Origin: a virus
Direction: 5' to 3' (one strand)
IMG/VR virus record: IMGVR_UViG_3300048589_000333
Span: 1-44,576 of that record
Length of the DNA: 44,576 nt
A program made the position numbers and the translations under genes. The notes under the pieces are model-generated. The model worked only from the letters and a program-made list of their open reading frames with translations, had not been told where the DNA came from and searched no databases. Shown piece after piece: positions 16,094 through 22,712 of the stretch (positions are counted from its first letter, which is position 1; the number at the start of each line of letters is the position of its first letter).

Positions 16094-16128
16094 CCGCCCG
16101 ATCCGCACGATGGATCGGGCGGTTTTTT
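16094..16128 (+). terminator. Rho-independent terminator of moron unit 1
   Basis: A perfect 11-bp stem (CCGCCCGATCC / GGATCGGGCGG), 7-nt loop, then TTTTTT. It lies 12 nt after the stop at 16082. Confidence 0.95.
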
Positions 16129-16156
16129 GTTGGCGTGAGGTTGGTGCAGGCGGGGA

Positions 16157-16199
16157 GCTTCCTTAAAGTTTCCCGCCTGTTTGGGTTTGCCTATTGACA
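16157..16199 (+). repeat. 43-bp promoter-region direct repeat, copy B
   Basis: Matches 15363-15405 with one mismatch (A to C before CTATTGACA). The duplication suggests the two units arose by copying a promoter cassette. Confidence 0.92.
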
Positions 16200-16223
16200 T
16201 TGTACCGTATTGTGTGGTACAAT
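16194..16223 (+). promoter_or_regulatory. Plus-strand sigma70-type promoter 2 with operator
   Basis: TTGACA (16194-16199), 18 bp, TACAAT (16218-16223). Between and over the boxes lies an inverted repeat ATTGTACC-N9-GGTACAAT, an apparent operator that would block RNA polymerase. Confidence 0.88.
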
Positions 16224-16282
16224 AGAGACATAGGAAGCGGCGAAACAAAGTAGCCGCAAAGAGATAAACAAAGGAGACTAAG

Positions 16283-16513
16283 GTGAGCAACTACACCGTA
16301 AAAATTACCAACGTCGAGGAGCGGATTAACGAGACGAAGATTGTTGATTTCGACGTCAATGACGGCTACATCAACGTCGGTTCTGGATCGGTCGAATGCG
16401 GTAATAAGGGAAACTACTATCACGAGAATCGGCAGGCGTATCAATTTGAAATGGACGGCGATGTTACCGAGTCAACAATCCTGGGCGCGGTAAACAAAGC
16501 ACTCAACGTTTAA
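16283..16513 (+). CDS. Unknown small acidic protein, 76 aa
   Basis: GTG start at 16283, AAGGAG 6 nt upstream. Product MSNYTVKITNVEERINETKI and on is beta-predicted (alternating V-D-F-D-V, Y-I-N-V, Y-Q-F-E-M-D-G-D), acidic and ends in a helix G-A-V-N-K-A-L-N-V. No family recognised. It is the first gene of the second plus-strand unit, under promoter 2. The compact single-domain size and independent transcription are typical of phage proteins that bind and alter host factors. Confidence 0.8.
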   Translation: MSNYTVKITNVEERINETKIVDFDVNDGYINVGSGSVECGNKGNYYHENRQAYQFEMDGDVTESTILGAVNKALNV

Positions 16514-16535
16514 CCACCACCAGCCAACACAATCA

Positions 16536-16580
16536 CACCCGGCCAGCCGTGCAAGCCGGGGGAAGGGGCAAGGGAGAACA
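16536..16580 (+). repeat. Conserved leader element, copy 1
   Basis: Contains CACCCGGCCAGCCGTGCAAG followed by CCGGGGGAAGGGGCAAGGGAGA. CCCGGC and GCCGGG can pair as a hairpin just upstream of the ribosome-binding site for the gene at 16583. Related copies lie at 17028 and 17252. Confidence 0.85.
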
Positions 16581-16582
16581 AA

Positions 16583-17014
16583 ATGAGCACCGCGCAGATG
16601 AACATTGAGGAGTTGGAAGCAGAATGCGTCCGCCCATACATTCCACCAAATCGGTATGGGGTGGACATCCCCGGCCTTTACGCCCGTGTGCGCGGAGGGC
16701 AGGTTGAGGAACTGTCGGATGGAGAGGTCACGCCGACAGGGTTGAGCCTAGAGGAGTATCGCGAAAAGTGTTACATGATCTATGCCGGGTGGGGAGAATG
16801 GCCCGGATACGGGAAGCCGTACTCGCGACTTCCCGTGAAACGAACATGGGGAGGGAGATTCCTGATTCCGTCAAACTACAGAGACTTGGGAGTGTTGTCC
16901 GGCTTCGCCAAAAACGAAGCCGGAGAGACCCTGGCTGAGACGTGGGACGAACTCCACGCCAGAGGCGTAGAGTTCTTTTGGGGTGAAGACACGGGCGTAT
17001 TTGCTTGTGTCTAG
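16583..17014 (+). CDS. Unknown moron protein, 143 aa
   Basis: ATG at 16583 with AAGGGAGAA upstream. The product starts MSTAQMNIEELEAECVRPYI and is mixed alpha/beta, rich in Gly, Trp and Tyr (Y-A-G-W-G-E-W-P-G-Y-G-K-P), with an acidic end. No family recognised. It follows a copy of the repeated leader element and is the second gene of plus-strand unit 2. The sequence has no signal peptide or TM helix, so a cytoplasmic role is likely. Confidence 0.75.
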   Translation: MSTAQMNIEELEAECVRPYIPPNRYGVDIPGLYARVRGGQVEELSDGEVTPTGLSLEEYREKCYMIYAGWGEWPGYGKPYSRLPVKRTWGGRFLIPSNYRDLGVLSGFAKNEAGETLAETWDELHARGVEFFWGEDTGVFACV

Positions 17015-17027
17015 CTCCCAACACCCA

Positions 17028-17073
17028 CACCCGGCCAGCCGTGCAAGCCGAGGGAAGCGGCAATAAGGGAGAA
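17028..17073 (+). repeat. Conserved leader element, copy 2
   Basis: Contains CACCCGGCCAGCCGTGCAAG then CCGAGGGAAGCGGCAATAAGGGAGA, immediately before the gene at 17079. One base change weakens the hairpin seen in copy 1, but the spacing to the Shine-Dalgarno is the same. Confidence 0.85.
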
Positions 17074-17078
17074 TCACC

Positions 17079-17315
17079 ATGAGCGTTGTAAGCGAAATTG
17101 TAAGCGAAAAGAGATACGACGGGTACCGGTGGCAAAACTCAACCCACTGCCGGTTCCTGGAGGAACCGGAGTACATCCAATACACTCCAGCGAAAGATGG
17201 GGTGTGGGTGAAAACAATTTATCGCGACGGGCGCGTCGAATGGGGCACGCGCCCAGCCGTGCAAGCCGGGGGAAGCGGCAACAAGGAGATTGAGGATGAT
17301 GACGATGAATCCTAA
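17079..17315 (+). CDS. Unknown moron protein, 78 aa
   Basis: ATG at 17079 with AAGGGAG upstream. Product MSVVSEIVSEKRYDGYRWQN and on has a beta-like middle (V-W-V-K-T-I-Y-R-D-G-R-V-E-W-G) and an acidic tail (E-I-E-D-D-D-D-E-S). The last third overlaps leader copy 3 and codes for P-A-V-Q-A-G-G-S-G-N-K, so the tail may be set by the leader element rather than by protein function. No family recognised. Its end overlaps the next gene by 20 nt. Confidence 0.72.
   Translation: MSVVSEIVSEKRYDGYRWQNSTHCRFLEEPEYIQYTPAKDGVWVKTIYRDGRVEWGTRPAVQAGGSGNKEIEDDDDES
17252..17289 (+). repeat. Conserved leader element, copy 3 (inside coding sequence)
   Basis: CCCAGCCGTGCAAGCCGGG then GGAAGCGGCAACAAGGAGA lies within the end of the 78-aa gene and provides the Shine-Dalgarno of the ribbon-helix-helix gene at 17296. 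Confidence 0.8.
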
Positions 17316-17505
17316 GAACACGTCGATGCGCCTCACAGCATACACGCAGGCGCAAATCGAGCGCCTGTGTCGTGCTCACGGCCTTACACAGACAGCCGTG
17401 CTCACGCTGGCGGTCGAAAGGATGGCGGCGCAGACGCTAGGCGAGCACGGGGAACGTGATCCGATGGTCAGTCACTATCAGGCAAAGGAACAGAAAAAGG
17501 AATAG
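17296..17505 (+). CDS. Ribbon-helix-helix-like DNA-binding protein
   Basis: ATG at 17296 lies 7 nt after AAGGAG (17283-17288). The 69-aa product reads MMTMNPKNTSMRLTAYTQAQ and then I-E-R-L-C-R-A-H-G-L-T-Q-T-A-V-L-T-L-A-V-E-R-M-A, a strand (M-R-L-T-A) plus two helices as in MetJ/Arc repressors. A regulator of its own plus-strand units is plausible, since three of them share an operator-like inverted repeat between -35 and -10. It ends the second unit before a terminator. Confidence 0.72.
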   Translation: MMTMNPKNTSMRLTAYTQAQIERLCRAHGLTQTAVLTLAVERMAAQTLGEHGERDPMVSHYQAKEQKKE

Positions 17506-17512
17506 CCACCAC

Positions 17513-17549
17513 AAAGCGCCGCTACACACTGGAAGCGGCGCTTTTCTTT
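17513..17549 (+). terminator. Rho-independent terminator of moron unit 2
   Basis: Stem AAAGCGCCGCT / AGCGGCGCTTT with a 10-nt loop, then TTTTCTTT. It lies between the converging ribbon-helix-helix gene and the end of the gpF-like gene. Confidence 0.9.
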
Positions 17550-17550
17550 G

Positions 17551-18561
17551 TCACTCGCCAAGGGCACGCCGCAGCGACTTAGTTTGCACCGATGCCCCGT
17601 AAATTGGATGATGCACGGTTTCGGTCAGGTCATCCAATGCAATCTCACCATTTTGCCACGCCTGCCACGCCGCGATGCCTAGTATCCTCTGCTGTACTTC
17701 GTCCTTCTGCGAGTTGAACCATTCTCTCCCTGTTCTCCAGGTCGGATCGGGTCTGTTCTTGAGACAAGGCGTAAGCGTACAGCGGCACTGTACATGCGAA
17801 TCAAATGACTCGTCAATGTCGTAGTAGCGACCATCGGCCAAAAGGCAGGCTATGCATGTGCGTGTGCTCTTCGCTGACAGGCGTTTCCAGCCACGAACCA
17901 AGCCGCTTTGTCTGTACGTGTCGAGGCTTGATGTCCGATACGCTCTGAGTTGCTCAGTCCGTGCAATGCGCAACGCCCTTTGCAGCGCACCTTCCATGCC
18001 GTCCGCCATTGCCCTCGCCGTCTTGCGTGGATTCCAGCCCAACGCCACGCCATTGAAGAGCGCCTCAGACATTCTGACAGCGGCATCTCCCCACGCATCC
18101 TCAAGGAGTTGTCCTATCGGTGCACCCGGCTGCAATACGCCTGCAATGGATTGCGCCGCATTGACGCCGAGCCGGTCAAACTGTGCACGAAGCATCGGAT
18201 CGCCAACGGTCAGCGCGTCCAACGTGTTGTAGGCGTGGCGTGTGCCCGCGCCATAATGCCAGTCAACGCCCGACTCTATTTCACTCTGCGCATAGTCGTT
18301 GAACGCCGCTATTTCTCTGCGTGTCTGTTCCAACAATGTGCGGTAGCGTTCCAAGCGCAAGTATGCGTCACTTGTCCGGCCAAAGACAATGCCTTCGGCT
18401 TGTCGTTGTGCCACTTCATCGAGCAATGCATTGATGTCCTGCATCAAGCGCCGTTCGGCTTGCGTCCAACGTAGCGTCATTTCTGTCATTTGCGCAGACT
18501 CGCGGCGTAAGAGAGCCGCGCGATAGTCCAACGCATCACGCACTATTTGCGGGTCAGGCAT
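17551..18561 (-). CDS. Head morphogenesis protein (Mu gpF / SPP1 gp7-like)
   Basis: The 336-aa protein starts MPDPQIVRDALDYRAALLRR. Signature elements are A-L-R-I-A-R-T-E-Q-L-R-A-Y near residue 205, then G-W-K-R-L-S-A-K-S-T-R-T-C-I-A-C-L-L-A-D-G and H-V-Q-C-R-C-T-L-T-P near residue 260. The R-T-E, T-C-x-x-C and C-x-C-x-x-x-x-P pattern defines the minor head protein family, found next to portal genes in SPP1 and Mu. A few copies are packaged in the head. No Shine-Dalgarno is clear in front of this ATG. The second moron unit separates it from the portal. Confidence 0.88.
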   Translation of the reverse strand: MPDPQIVRDALDYRAALLRRESAQMTEMTLRWTQAERRLMQDINALLDEVAQRQAEGIVFGRTSDAYLRLERYRTLLEQTRREIAAFNDYAQSEIESGVDWHYGAGTRHAYNTLDALTVGDPMLRAQFDRLGVNAAQSIAGVLQPGAPIGQLLEDAWGDAAVRMSEALFNGVALGWNPRKTARAMADGMEGALQRALRIARTEQLRAYRTSSLDTYRQSGLVRGWKRLSAKSTRTCIACLLADGRYYDIDESFDSHVQCRCTLTPCLKNRPDPTWRTGREWFNSQKDEVQQRILGIAAWQAWQNGEIALDDLTETVHHPIYGASVQTKSLRRALGE

Positions 18562-18600
18562 AAAGCACCAAACTTTAACATTGAGTTTTCTATTACCCTA

Positions 18601-18629
18601 TTGACATGTACCGCAATATGTGGTACAAT
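18601..18629 (+). promoter_or_regulatory. Plus-strand sigma70-type promoter 3 with operator
   Basis: TTGACA (18601-18606), 17 bp, TACAAT (18624-18629). TGTACC-N9-GGTACA spans the spacer, the same operator as in promoter 2. Confidence 0.9.
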
Positions 18630-18670
18630 AGATACATAGAAGCAAACAGACAAACGCAAAGGAACGAACG

Positions 18671-18880
18671 ATGAAAGCCACGCAGAAAACCACCACCTTG
18701 AGCGAAGCACACCGCATCGCAAGTGAAATGAAAAAAACCGGTAAATCAGTTGGATACTCATGGTCATTTGACACCGTGAGATGGCTACTACGCAACGCCA
18801 CACCAGAAGGAATGGTGGTATGGTGCGACAGCCACAACACCGAAACCGCAAACTATTCATTCCGCCGGAGAGAATGGTAA
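18671..18880 (+). CDS. Small moron protein, 69 aa
   Basis: ATG at 18671 with AAAGGAACG upstream. The product starts MKATQKTTTLSEAHRIASEM; it is basic, with an N-terminal helix (L-S-E-A-H-R-I-A-S-E-M-K-K) then short strands with aromatic residues (Y-S-W-S-F-D, M-V-V-W-C-D, Y-S-F-R-R-R-E-W). No family recognised. It has its own promoter and terminator, and the operator matches that of promoter 2, so the three plus-strand units are likely co-regulated. Confidence 0.82.
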   Translation: MKATQKTTTLSEAHRIASEMKKTGKSVGYSWSFDTVRWLLRNATPEGMVVWCDSHNTETANYSFRRREW

Positions 18881-19048
18881 CCACCACCGGGGAGGGGCAA
18901 CCCTCCCCATTTCTTTTTTAGCCTCCGTTGCGTCGTCAATCTGCGTGCATTCGCTGCGCAGACAAGTCGTAGAACGAACGTGCAGCCATTTCGCGTCAAC
19001 GTCGTAGCGCACCGAATACGCCGAACAAGCGCCGCCTGCTATCGCCAT
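18857..19048 (-). CDS. Small protein coupled to portal gene (63 aa)
   Basis: The ATG at 19048 overlaps the portal stop (TAATG). The product starts MAIAGGACSAYSVRYDVDAK and contains W-L-H-V-R-S and three Cys. The frame crosses the plus-strand terminator stem and overlaps the last 24 nt of the convergent 69-aa gene. The first 48 residues look like a normal short protein; the last 15, coded by the hairpin, are less natural (P-P-R-W-W-L). Position after the portal suggests a head accessory, but no family is recognised. Confidence 0.5.
   Translation of the reverse strand: MAIAGGACSAYSVRYDVDAKWLHVRSTTCLRSECTQIDDATEAKKEMGRVAPPRWWLPFSPAE
18889..18919 (+). terminator. Rho-independent terminator of moron unit 3
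   Basis: GGGGAGGG, loop GCAA, CCCTCCCC, then a T-rich run (ATTTCTTTTTT), just after the stop at 18880. Confidence 0.9.
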
Positions 19049-20349
19049 TATTCTACCTCGCCTGCGTCAAACTGTTGTTGTGCGCGCATCATCGCGCCGG
19101 CAAGCGTGGATTGTTGTTGTTGGCTTTCTTCGTCTTTGTCCGCTTGCAGTTGCTCCAGGTCAGCCGCCGTCCAACCTTCGTCACGAAGGATGGTTGTCAG
19201 TGGCATTCCAGCCGCCACGCTGAGTTGTCTGATCTGCGCCTGCGTGAATGGCTGGACGGTCTCCGCAGGTTCCCACAATGGCGTAATGTCGTCGCCATCC
19301 TGGATGTTGAGCAGGAATGCACAGAGTTCCTTCCACGTTGCGCCAAGAGCCGCCTGATAGCGTTCTACTTTGCGATTGAGCGGCGCTTCCATCGCAATCA
19401 ACGCCTCGCCGCTTGGATCGCCGCCTTGCTGAAAGAAGTAGTGTCTAGGCGTCTGCGTGATGACGCCGATTGACGCAGACAAGCGGTCAATGGCGTTCAG
19501 GTAGTTGGCTAAATCAGTCGTGGCAAACTCGCCAACCGTTGTCGGCTGCTCACCGGCTTGCGCGGCTGGTAGTTCCCAGATTTCGTTGGGTGCGTTGCGT
19601 AGTTGGCTGGTATCGGCGTTAGTAATCGCCCATCTTTGGCGGAACGCGCCAAACTCAGCCGCTATCATCATGTCGCCGAGCAGCTTGTTGATTGCGTCCT
19701 GGATCGGTACGACGTTGGTTAGCGTGCTTTGGATAAGGTGCCGGTCTCGCACAAAGTGAAACACCGGAACCACGCCGAACGGGTTTGCTTCTACGCTGTC
19801 CAGTTTGAAGGAGGCTGCATTGCCGAGGTCGCCAACGTTGCCGGAGTAACGTTCAACCCGGTCAGGATAGAACAAATTGAGCCACCATTTTTCATCGTCA
19901 TCCTGCCACCACTTCGCAGCAAAGCGCTTCACCTTCGGGCGTTCGGCCTCGTACCAAACGTGACAAACTCTTGGATCATGGTAGTACGCTTCGATGTCTG
20001 CACCGTCACGCCACGCCACTACATAGGATTCCCCGGCAATCAACACACTTCTTGCAATGGCCTCGGCGTCACGGTTCAACCCGGTGCTCTGATAGATGGT
20101 GTTCAGTTCATCGGCTTCGGCGTCATCCTCACCAATGGCAAATTGCAACAAGTCGAGCCGATCCAAAACGGCGTCAACCACCAACGCACACCAGTTCTGT
20201 GTAAACCTGGTTTGCCTTGACTGGAACACCTCACGCAGTCTTTCGGCGGCGTAGCGGATCGGCTGATCACCTTCGTAGTACTGGAAAAATGGCGTCAACG
20301 CAATCGCTTTGTATTGCAGCGTTTCCACTGCGAGTTTCAGATCGTCCAT
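19048..20349 (-). CDS. Portal protein (SPP1 gp6-like)
   Basis: The 433-aa protein starts MDDLKLAVETLQYKAIALTP and follows the large terminase by 6 nt, the standard order. Family features are the N-terminal F-x-x-Y-Y-E-G-D, W-C-A-L-V-V-D-A-V-L-D-R-L, a central V-P-V-F-H-F-V and D-A-I-N-K-L-L-G-D-M-M region, and a Q-G-G-D-P-S-G-E-A-L-I-A-M-E segment typical of SPP1-type portals. It forms the dodecameric ring at the packaging vertex and contacts terminase, gpF-like protein and adaptor. The C-terminus is Gln-rich (residues about 410-430). Confidence 0.9.
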   Translation of the reverse strand: MDDLKLAVETLQYKAIALTPFFQYYEGDQPIRYAAERLREVFQSRQTRFTQNWCALVVDAVLDRLDLLQFAIGEDDAEADELNTIYQSTGLNRDAEAIARSVLIAGESYVVAWRDGADIEAYYHDPRVCHVWYEAERPKVKRFAAKWWQDDDEKWWLNLFYPDRVERYSGNVGDLGNAASFKLDSVEANPFGVVPVFHFVRDRHLIQSTLTNVVPIQDAINKLLGDMMIAAEFGAFRQRWAITNADTSQLRNAPNEIWELPAAQAGEQPTTVGEFATTDLANYLNAIDRLSASIGVITQTPRHYFFQQGGDPSGEALIAMEAPLNRKVERYQAALGATWKELCAFLLNIQDGDDITPLWEPAETVQPFTQAQIRQLSVAAGMPLTTILRDEGWTAADLEQLQADKDEESQQQQSTLAGAMMRAQQQFDAGEVE

Positions 20350-20355
20350 GTTGCC

Positions 20356-21621
20356 TTATCCTTGCCTACTCTTTGCCGGTTTCGGCGGTTGCCTCACCAG
20401 CAAGTCGCTGATTGCCCAAACCAATGCGTCAAGACGATCAGGACTGTCGTCAACGCCCGGTTGCCACTCGCAAAGCTGATCTTCCATCGTGGCGAAGGAG
20501 CCGACATGGTGCACCTTGCCTTGCTCGTACAATGCCGCTATCGGTTCCGCCCTGGTGCGCTTGCCACGTGACGCATGTACCGCCCGGTATGACACATTCT
20601 TGTCAACGGTGCGCACCGTCAGCGCCACCATATCGCCGCCGTTGTTGGTCTCAGCTACGAGCCTATCGGCGCTCAGTTCATGGTACAGATTCACCGCCAC
20701 CCTTGCCCACGTGTCAGGAGATGCACGCAAGGAACGGTCATCAAGCACGTAGTAATGCCCATCCACGCCCTGCCCCGCGGCGACAATGCCGGTTTCGTCG
20801 CTTGTTTCCTCAGCTGTCACTGCCGGGTCAATGGCAACCACTATACGAACAAAATAAGGCGCTTGCTTGACTCGGAACTGGTCAAGGTTCGCGCGTGTCC
20901 ACAATGCGCCGGGGACATCTTCAAGCAACTCGGCGTTCAATTCCTGTCGCCCCAACCGTGTGCCTTCGTACTTGGCTATGATCTGCTCGAAAAATGCGCC
21001 TGCCAGATTCGCCCGGTTGTCGTAGGTGGTTCCTCGTGTGACATGACACGAGGAATCCTTCAACAGTTCTTTGATGATCGCCGTTGGGCGCGGCGTAGTG
21101 GCAATGGCAACACGTGGATTGGTGCCAAGACGCAAGCCAAATTGAAGCTGATCCCATGATTCACTGTAGCGCCACGATGCAAGTTCATCGGCTATGGCCC
21201 AATGGCATTGCGGCCCACGCAAGCGGTTCGGTTCATCCGCTGAAAATAGCAATGCCTTGCTTCCGTTTGGCCAAGTCAAACGTCGTTTGCTTGGTTCGTA
21301 GAGCGGAGGCTTTGACAAACTCATGAATCCGCTATGCCCTTCGACCAGTACATCCCTGGCGTCACCCGCCGTACTTGCCACAATGTGGCCGATGCTGCCC
21401 GGCATCGCTAGCGCCTGCTCGTTTGCCCACTCAACGATGGTTCTACTTTTCCCAAAACCACGCCCGGCAAGAAGCAGCCACTTCCGCCAGTTCCCAGCCG
21501 GTTCGACTTGCTCCGGCCTCGCCGTCAGCCGCCAGGGGTTAATCGTCGCTAGCAGGCTGTTGACTTGCTCTTTTTCGCGCGGCGTCAAAAATTGCCACAA
21601 TTGCGGCAATTCGCTGTTCAT
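20356..21621 (-). CDS. terL: Terminase large subunit (TerL)
   Basis: I use the ATG at 21621 (MNSELPQLWQFLTPREKEQV); it overlaps terS by about 80 nt. The 421-aa enzyme has Walker A L-A-G-R-G-F-G-K-S-R near residue 53, Walker B H-W-A-I-A-D-E-L near 140, a C-terminal nuclease start V-V-A-I-D-P-A-V near 264, then R-L-V-A-E-T-N-N-G-G and a late D in A-L-V-W-A-I-S-D. It powers DNA packaging and cuts the concatemer. Whether packaging is headful or cos cannot be told, though apparent circular permutation would favour headful. Confidence 0.95.
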   Translation of the reverse strand: MNSELPQLWQFLTPREKEQVNSLLATINPWRLTARPEQVEPAGNWRKWLLLAGRGFGKSRTIVEWANEQALAMPGSIGHIVASTAGDARDVLVEGHSGFMSLSKPPLYEPSKRRLTWPNGSKALLFSADEPNRLRGPQCHWAIADELASWRYSESWDQLQFGLRLGTNPRVAIATTPRPTAIIKELLKDSSCHVTRGTTYDNRANLAGAFFEQIIAKYEGTRLGRQELNAELLEDVPGALWTRANLDQFRVKQAPYFVRIVVAIDPAVTAEETSDETGIVAAGQGVDGHYYVLDDRSLRASPDTWARVAVNLYHELSADRLVAETNNGGDMVALTVRTVDKNVSYRAVHASRGKRTRAEPIAALYEQGKVHHVGSFATMEDQLCEWQPGVDDSPDRLDALVWAISDLLVRQPPKPAKSRQG

Positions 21622-22012
21622 CGGTAAGGCTGTCAACGGTTTTCACTTCTCCAGATAGGTTGACGTTCTGCTTTTCGCCGTATTCGTCGGGGTCGAGCCA
21701 CTTGAGCCGCTTTTCCCACATGCGCCAATCGTCGCTGCCGGCGCGCTCCATCTCGCCCAGGTAGCGCAGCTTGGTTTTGACTTTGGCCGTCTGCATGGCG
21801 TGTACCAACCGTTTGGCTGGCAAGTAATGCGTGTGCGTCGAGTCCCCAGCCCAACGAAACCACTCATCAAGCGTTGTGACGGAAATCTCCGCATGGATGC
21901 AGATTTCCGATTTCTTGGTCAAGCCGCGGTCAACGGCCTCAACAAGAAGCTCTTGCGTGCGGTTGTTGAGCTTATTTAGTTTGTTGCCCGATTTGCGTCG
22001 CCTTCTCGCCAT
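21539..22012 (-). CDS. terS: Terminase small subunit (TerS)
   Basis: The 157-aa protein starts MARRRRKSGNKLNKLNNRTQ, with GGAGAA just upstream. It carries a helix-turn-helix (G-L-T-K-K-S-E-I-C-I-H-A-E-I-S-V-T-T-L-D-E-W) and a central W-R-M-W-E-K-R-L-K-W-L-D-P-D-E-Y-G motif common in terminase small subunits, ending with an acidic tail. It recognises the packaging site and activates TerL. Position directly upstream of TerL agrees. Confidence 0.85.
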   Translation of the reverse strand: MARRRRKSGNKLNKLNNRTQELLVEAVDRGLTKKSEICIHAEISVTTLDEWFRWAGDSTHTHYLPAKRLVHAMQTAKVKTKLRYLGEMERAGSDDWRMWEKRLKWLDPDEYGEKQNVNLSGEVKTVDSLTDEQRIAAIVAIFDAARKRASQQPASDD

Positions 22013-22200
22013 TTCTCCATCACTTCGTCAAAGTCGTCGTAGGACACCCAAGCGGCTTTGTTACTCTGTAACTGCCGCAACGCCTGATCTTTGCTATCCA
22101 TGCGCACGTGTAGCACATTCGCTTTGCGTGTCTTGCCGTCAGGATAGATGACCACGCATGGACGGTAATCATCACTGGTTTTTGTCGTTGTCCAACTCAC
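21976..22200 (-). CDS. Small protein upstream of terminase, 74 aa
   Basis: GTG start at 22200 with AAGGACACACAAG upstream; ends inside terS. Product begins MSWTTTKTSDDYRPCVVIYP: a beta pattern (Y-R-P-C-V-V-I-Y-P-D-G-K-T-R-K-A-N-V-L-H-V) then a charged helix with W-V-S-Y-D-D-F-D-E-V. No family recognised. It is the first gene after the predicted late promoter at 22223-22260, which makes it the leading gene of the packaging transcript. Confidence 0.7.
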   Translation of the reverse strand: MSWTTTKTSDDYRPCVVIYPDGKTRKANVLHVRMDSKDQALRQLQSNKAAWVSYDDFDEVMEKWREGDANRATN

Positions 22201-22222
22201 CTTGTGTGTCCTTCCTGTTCAC

Positions 22223-22260
22223 AGAATAACAAAACAACATCAACAGATTGTTGATGTCAA
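22223..22260 (-). promoter_or_regulatory. Late promoter with 19-bp palindromic operator (packaging operon)
   Basis: Minus strand: TTGACA-like -35 (22255-22260) overlaps the palindrome CATCAACA-ATC-TGTTGATG (22238-22256), and an extended -10 TGTTATTCT lies at 22223-22231. The palindrome and the -10 zone match the element before the scaffold gene. Confidence 0.6.
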
Positions 22261-22712
22261 CGCACCAACCCGGCAAGCCAATCGGAAAGGACTTCAATCG
22301 GCGTGACCGGCTTTGCCCGTTTGCGCCCCTGCCACGGCGGAGGCAACGCGCCGCCATGCCTCGATGCCCGCTCCACGTTTGCCGGGTCGATCATCGGCGT
22401 GGTTGGTCTCAACCCCGCCCGGCAAAAAACGTACTCCGCCCAATTCGCCTGTTGACGATTTACCCACATCCACCGATGATACTCTCTTCGTTTTTTGTCT
22501 CCGTCCGGCACAAGTTCAACACGAACGGCGCGCCCGTATGCGTGAATGTCGTATTTCCTCAGCACGCTTTCCACTCCATAGCCAGGTGCGTCAATCCAAC
22601 CGATTCGATGCAACCGACCGTGACGCATGACGCCGTGCAACAAATCGAGCCATCCGATCAAATCCATGCGATAGAGAATGTTTTCCACCGCAACCATCGT
22701 TTCTTGGTTCAT
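22257..22712 (-). CDS. Unknown protein, 151 aa, between FtsK-like and terminase genes
   Basis: ATG at 22712 overlaps the FtsK-like stop (ATGA) with GGAGGG upstream. The product begins MNQETMVAVENILYRMDLIG and contains L-R-K-Y-D-I-H-A-Y-G-R, R-E-Y-H-R-W-M-W-V-N-R-Q-Q-A-N-W-A-E-Y and a conserved-looking R-P-T-T-P-M-I-D-P-A-N. Density of Trp, Arg and His suggests a DNA- or nucleotide-binding protein, but no family is recognised. Downstream begins the late promoter for packaging genes. Confidence 0.75.
   Translation of the reverse strand: MNQETMVAVENILYRMDLIGWLDLLHGVMRHGRLHRIGWIDAPGYGVESVLRKYDIHAYGRAVRVELVPDGDKKRREYHRWMWVNRQQANWAEYVFCRAGLRPTTPMIDPANVERASRHGGALPPPWQGRKRAKPVTPIEVLSDWLAGLVR

Noticed and set aside
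22058-22076. GTTAC-TCT-GTAAC in the 74-aa gene as another silencing site
   Set aside because: Spacer is 3 rather than 4 and the centre does not match the group.
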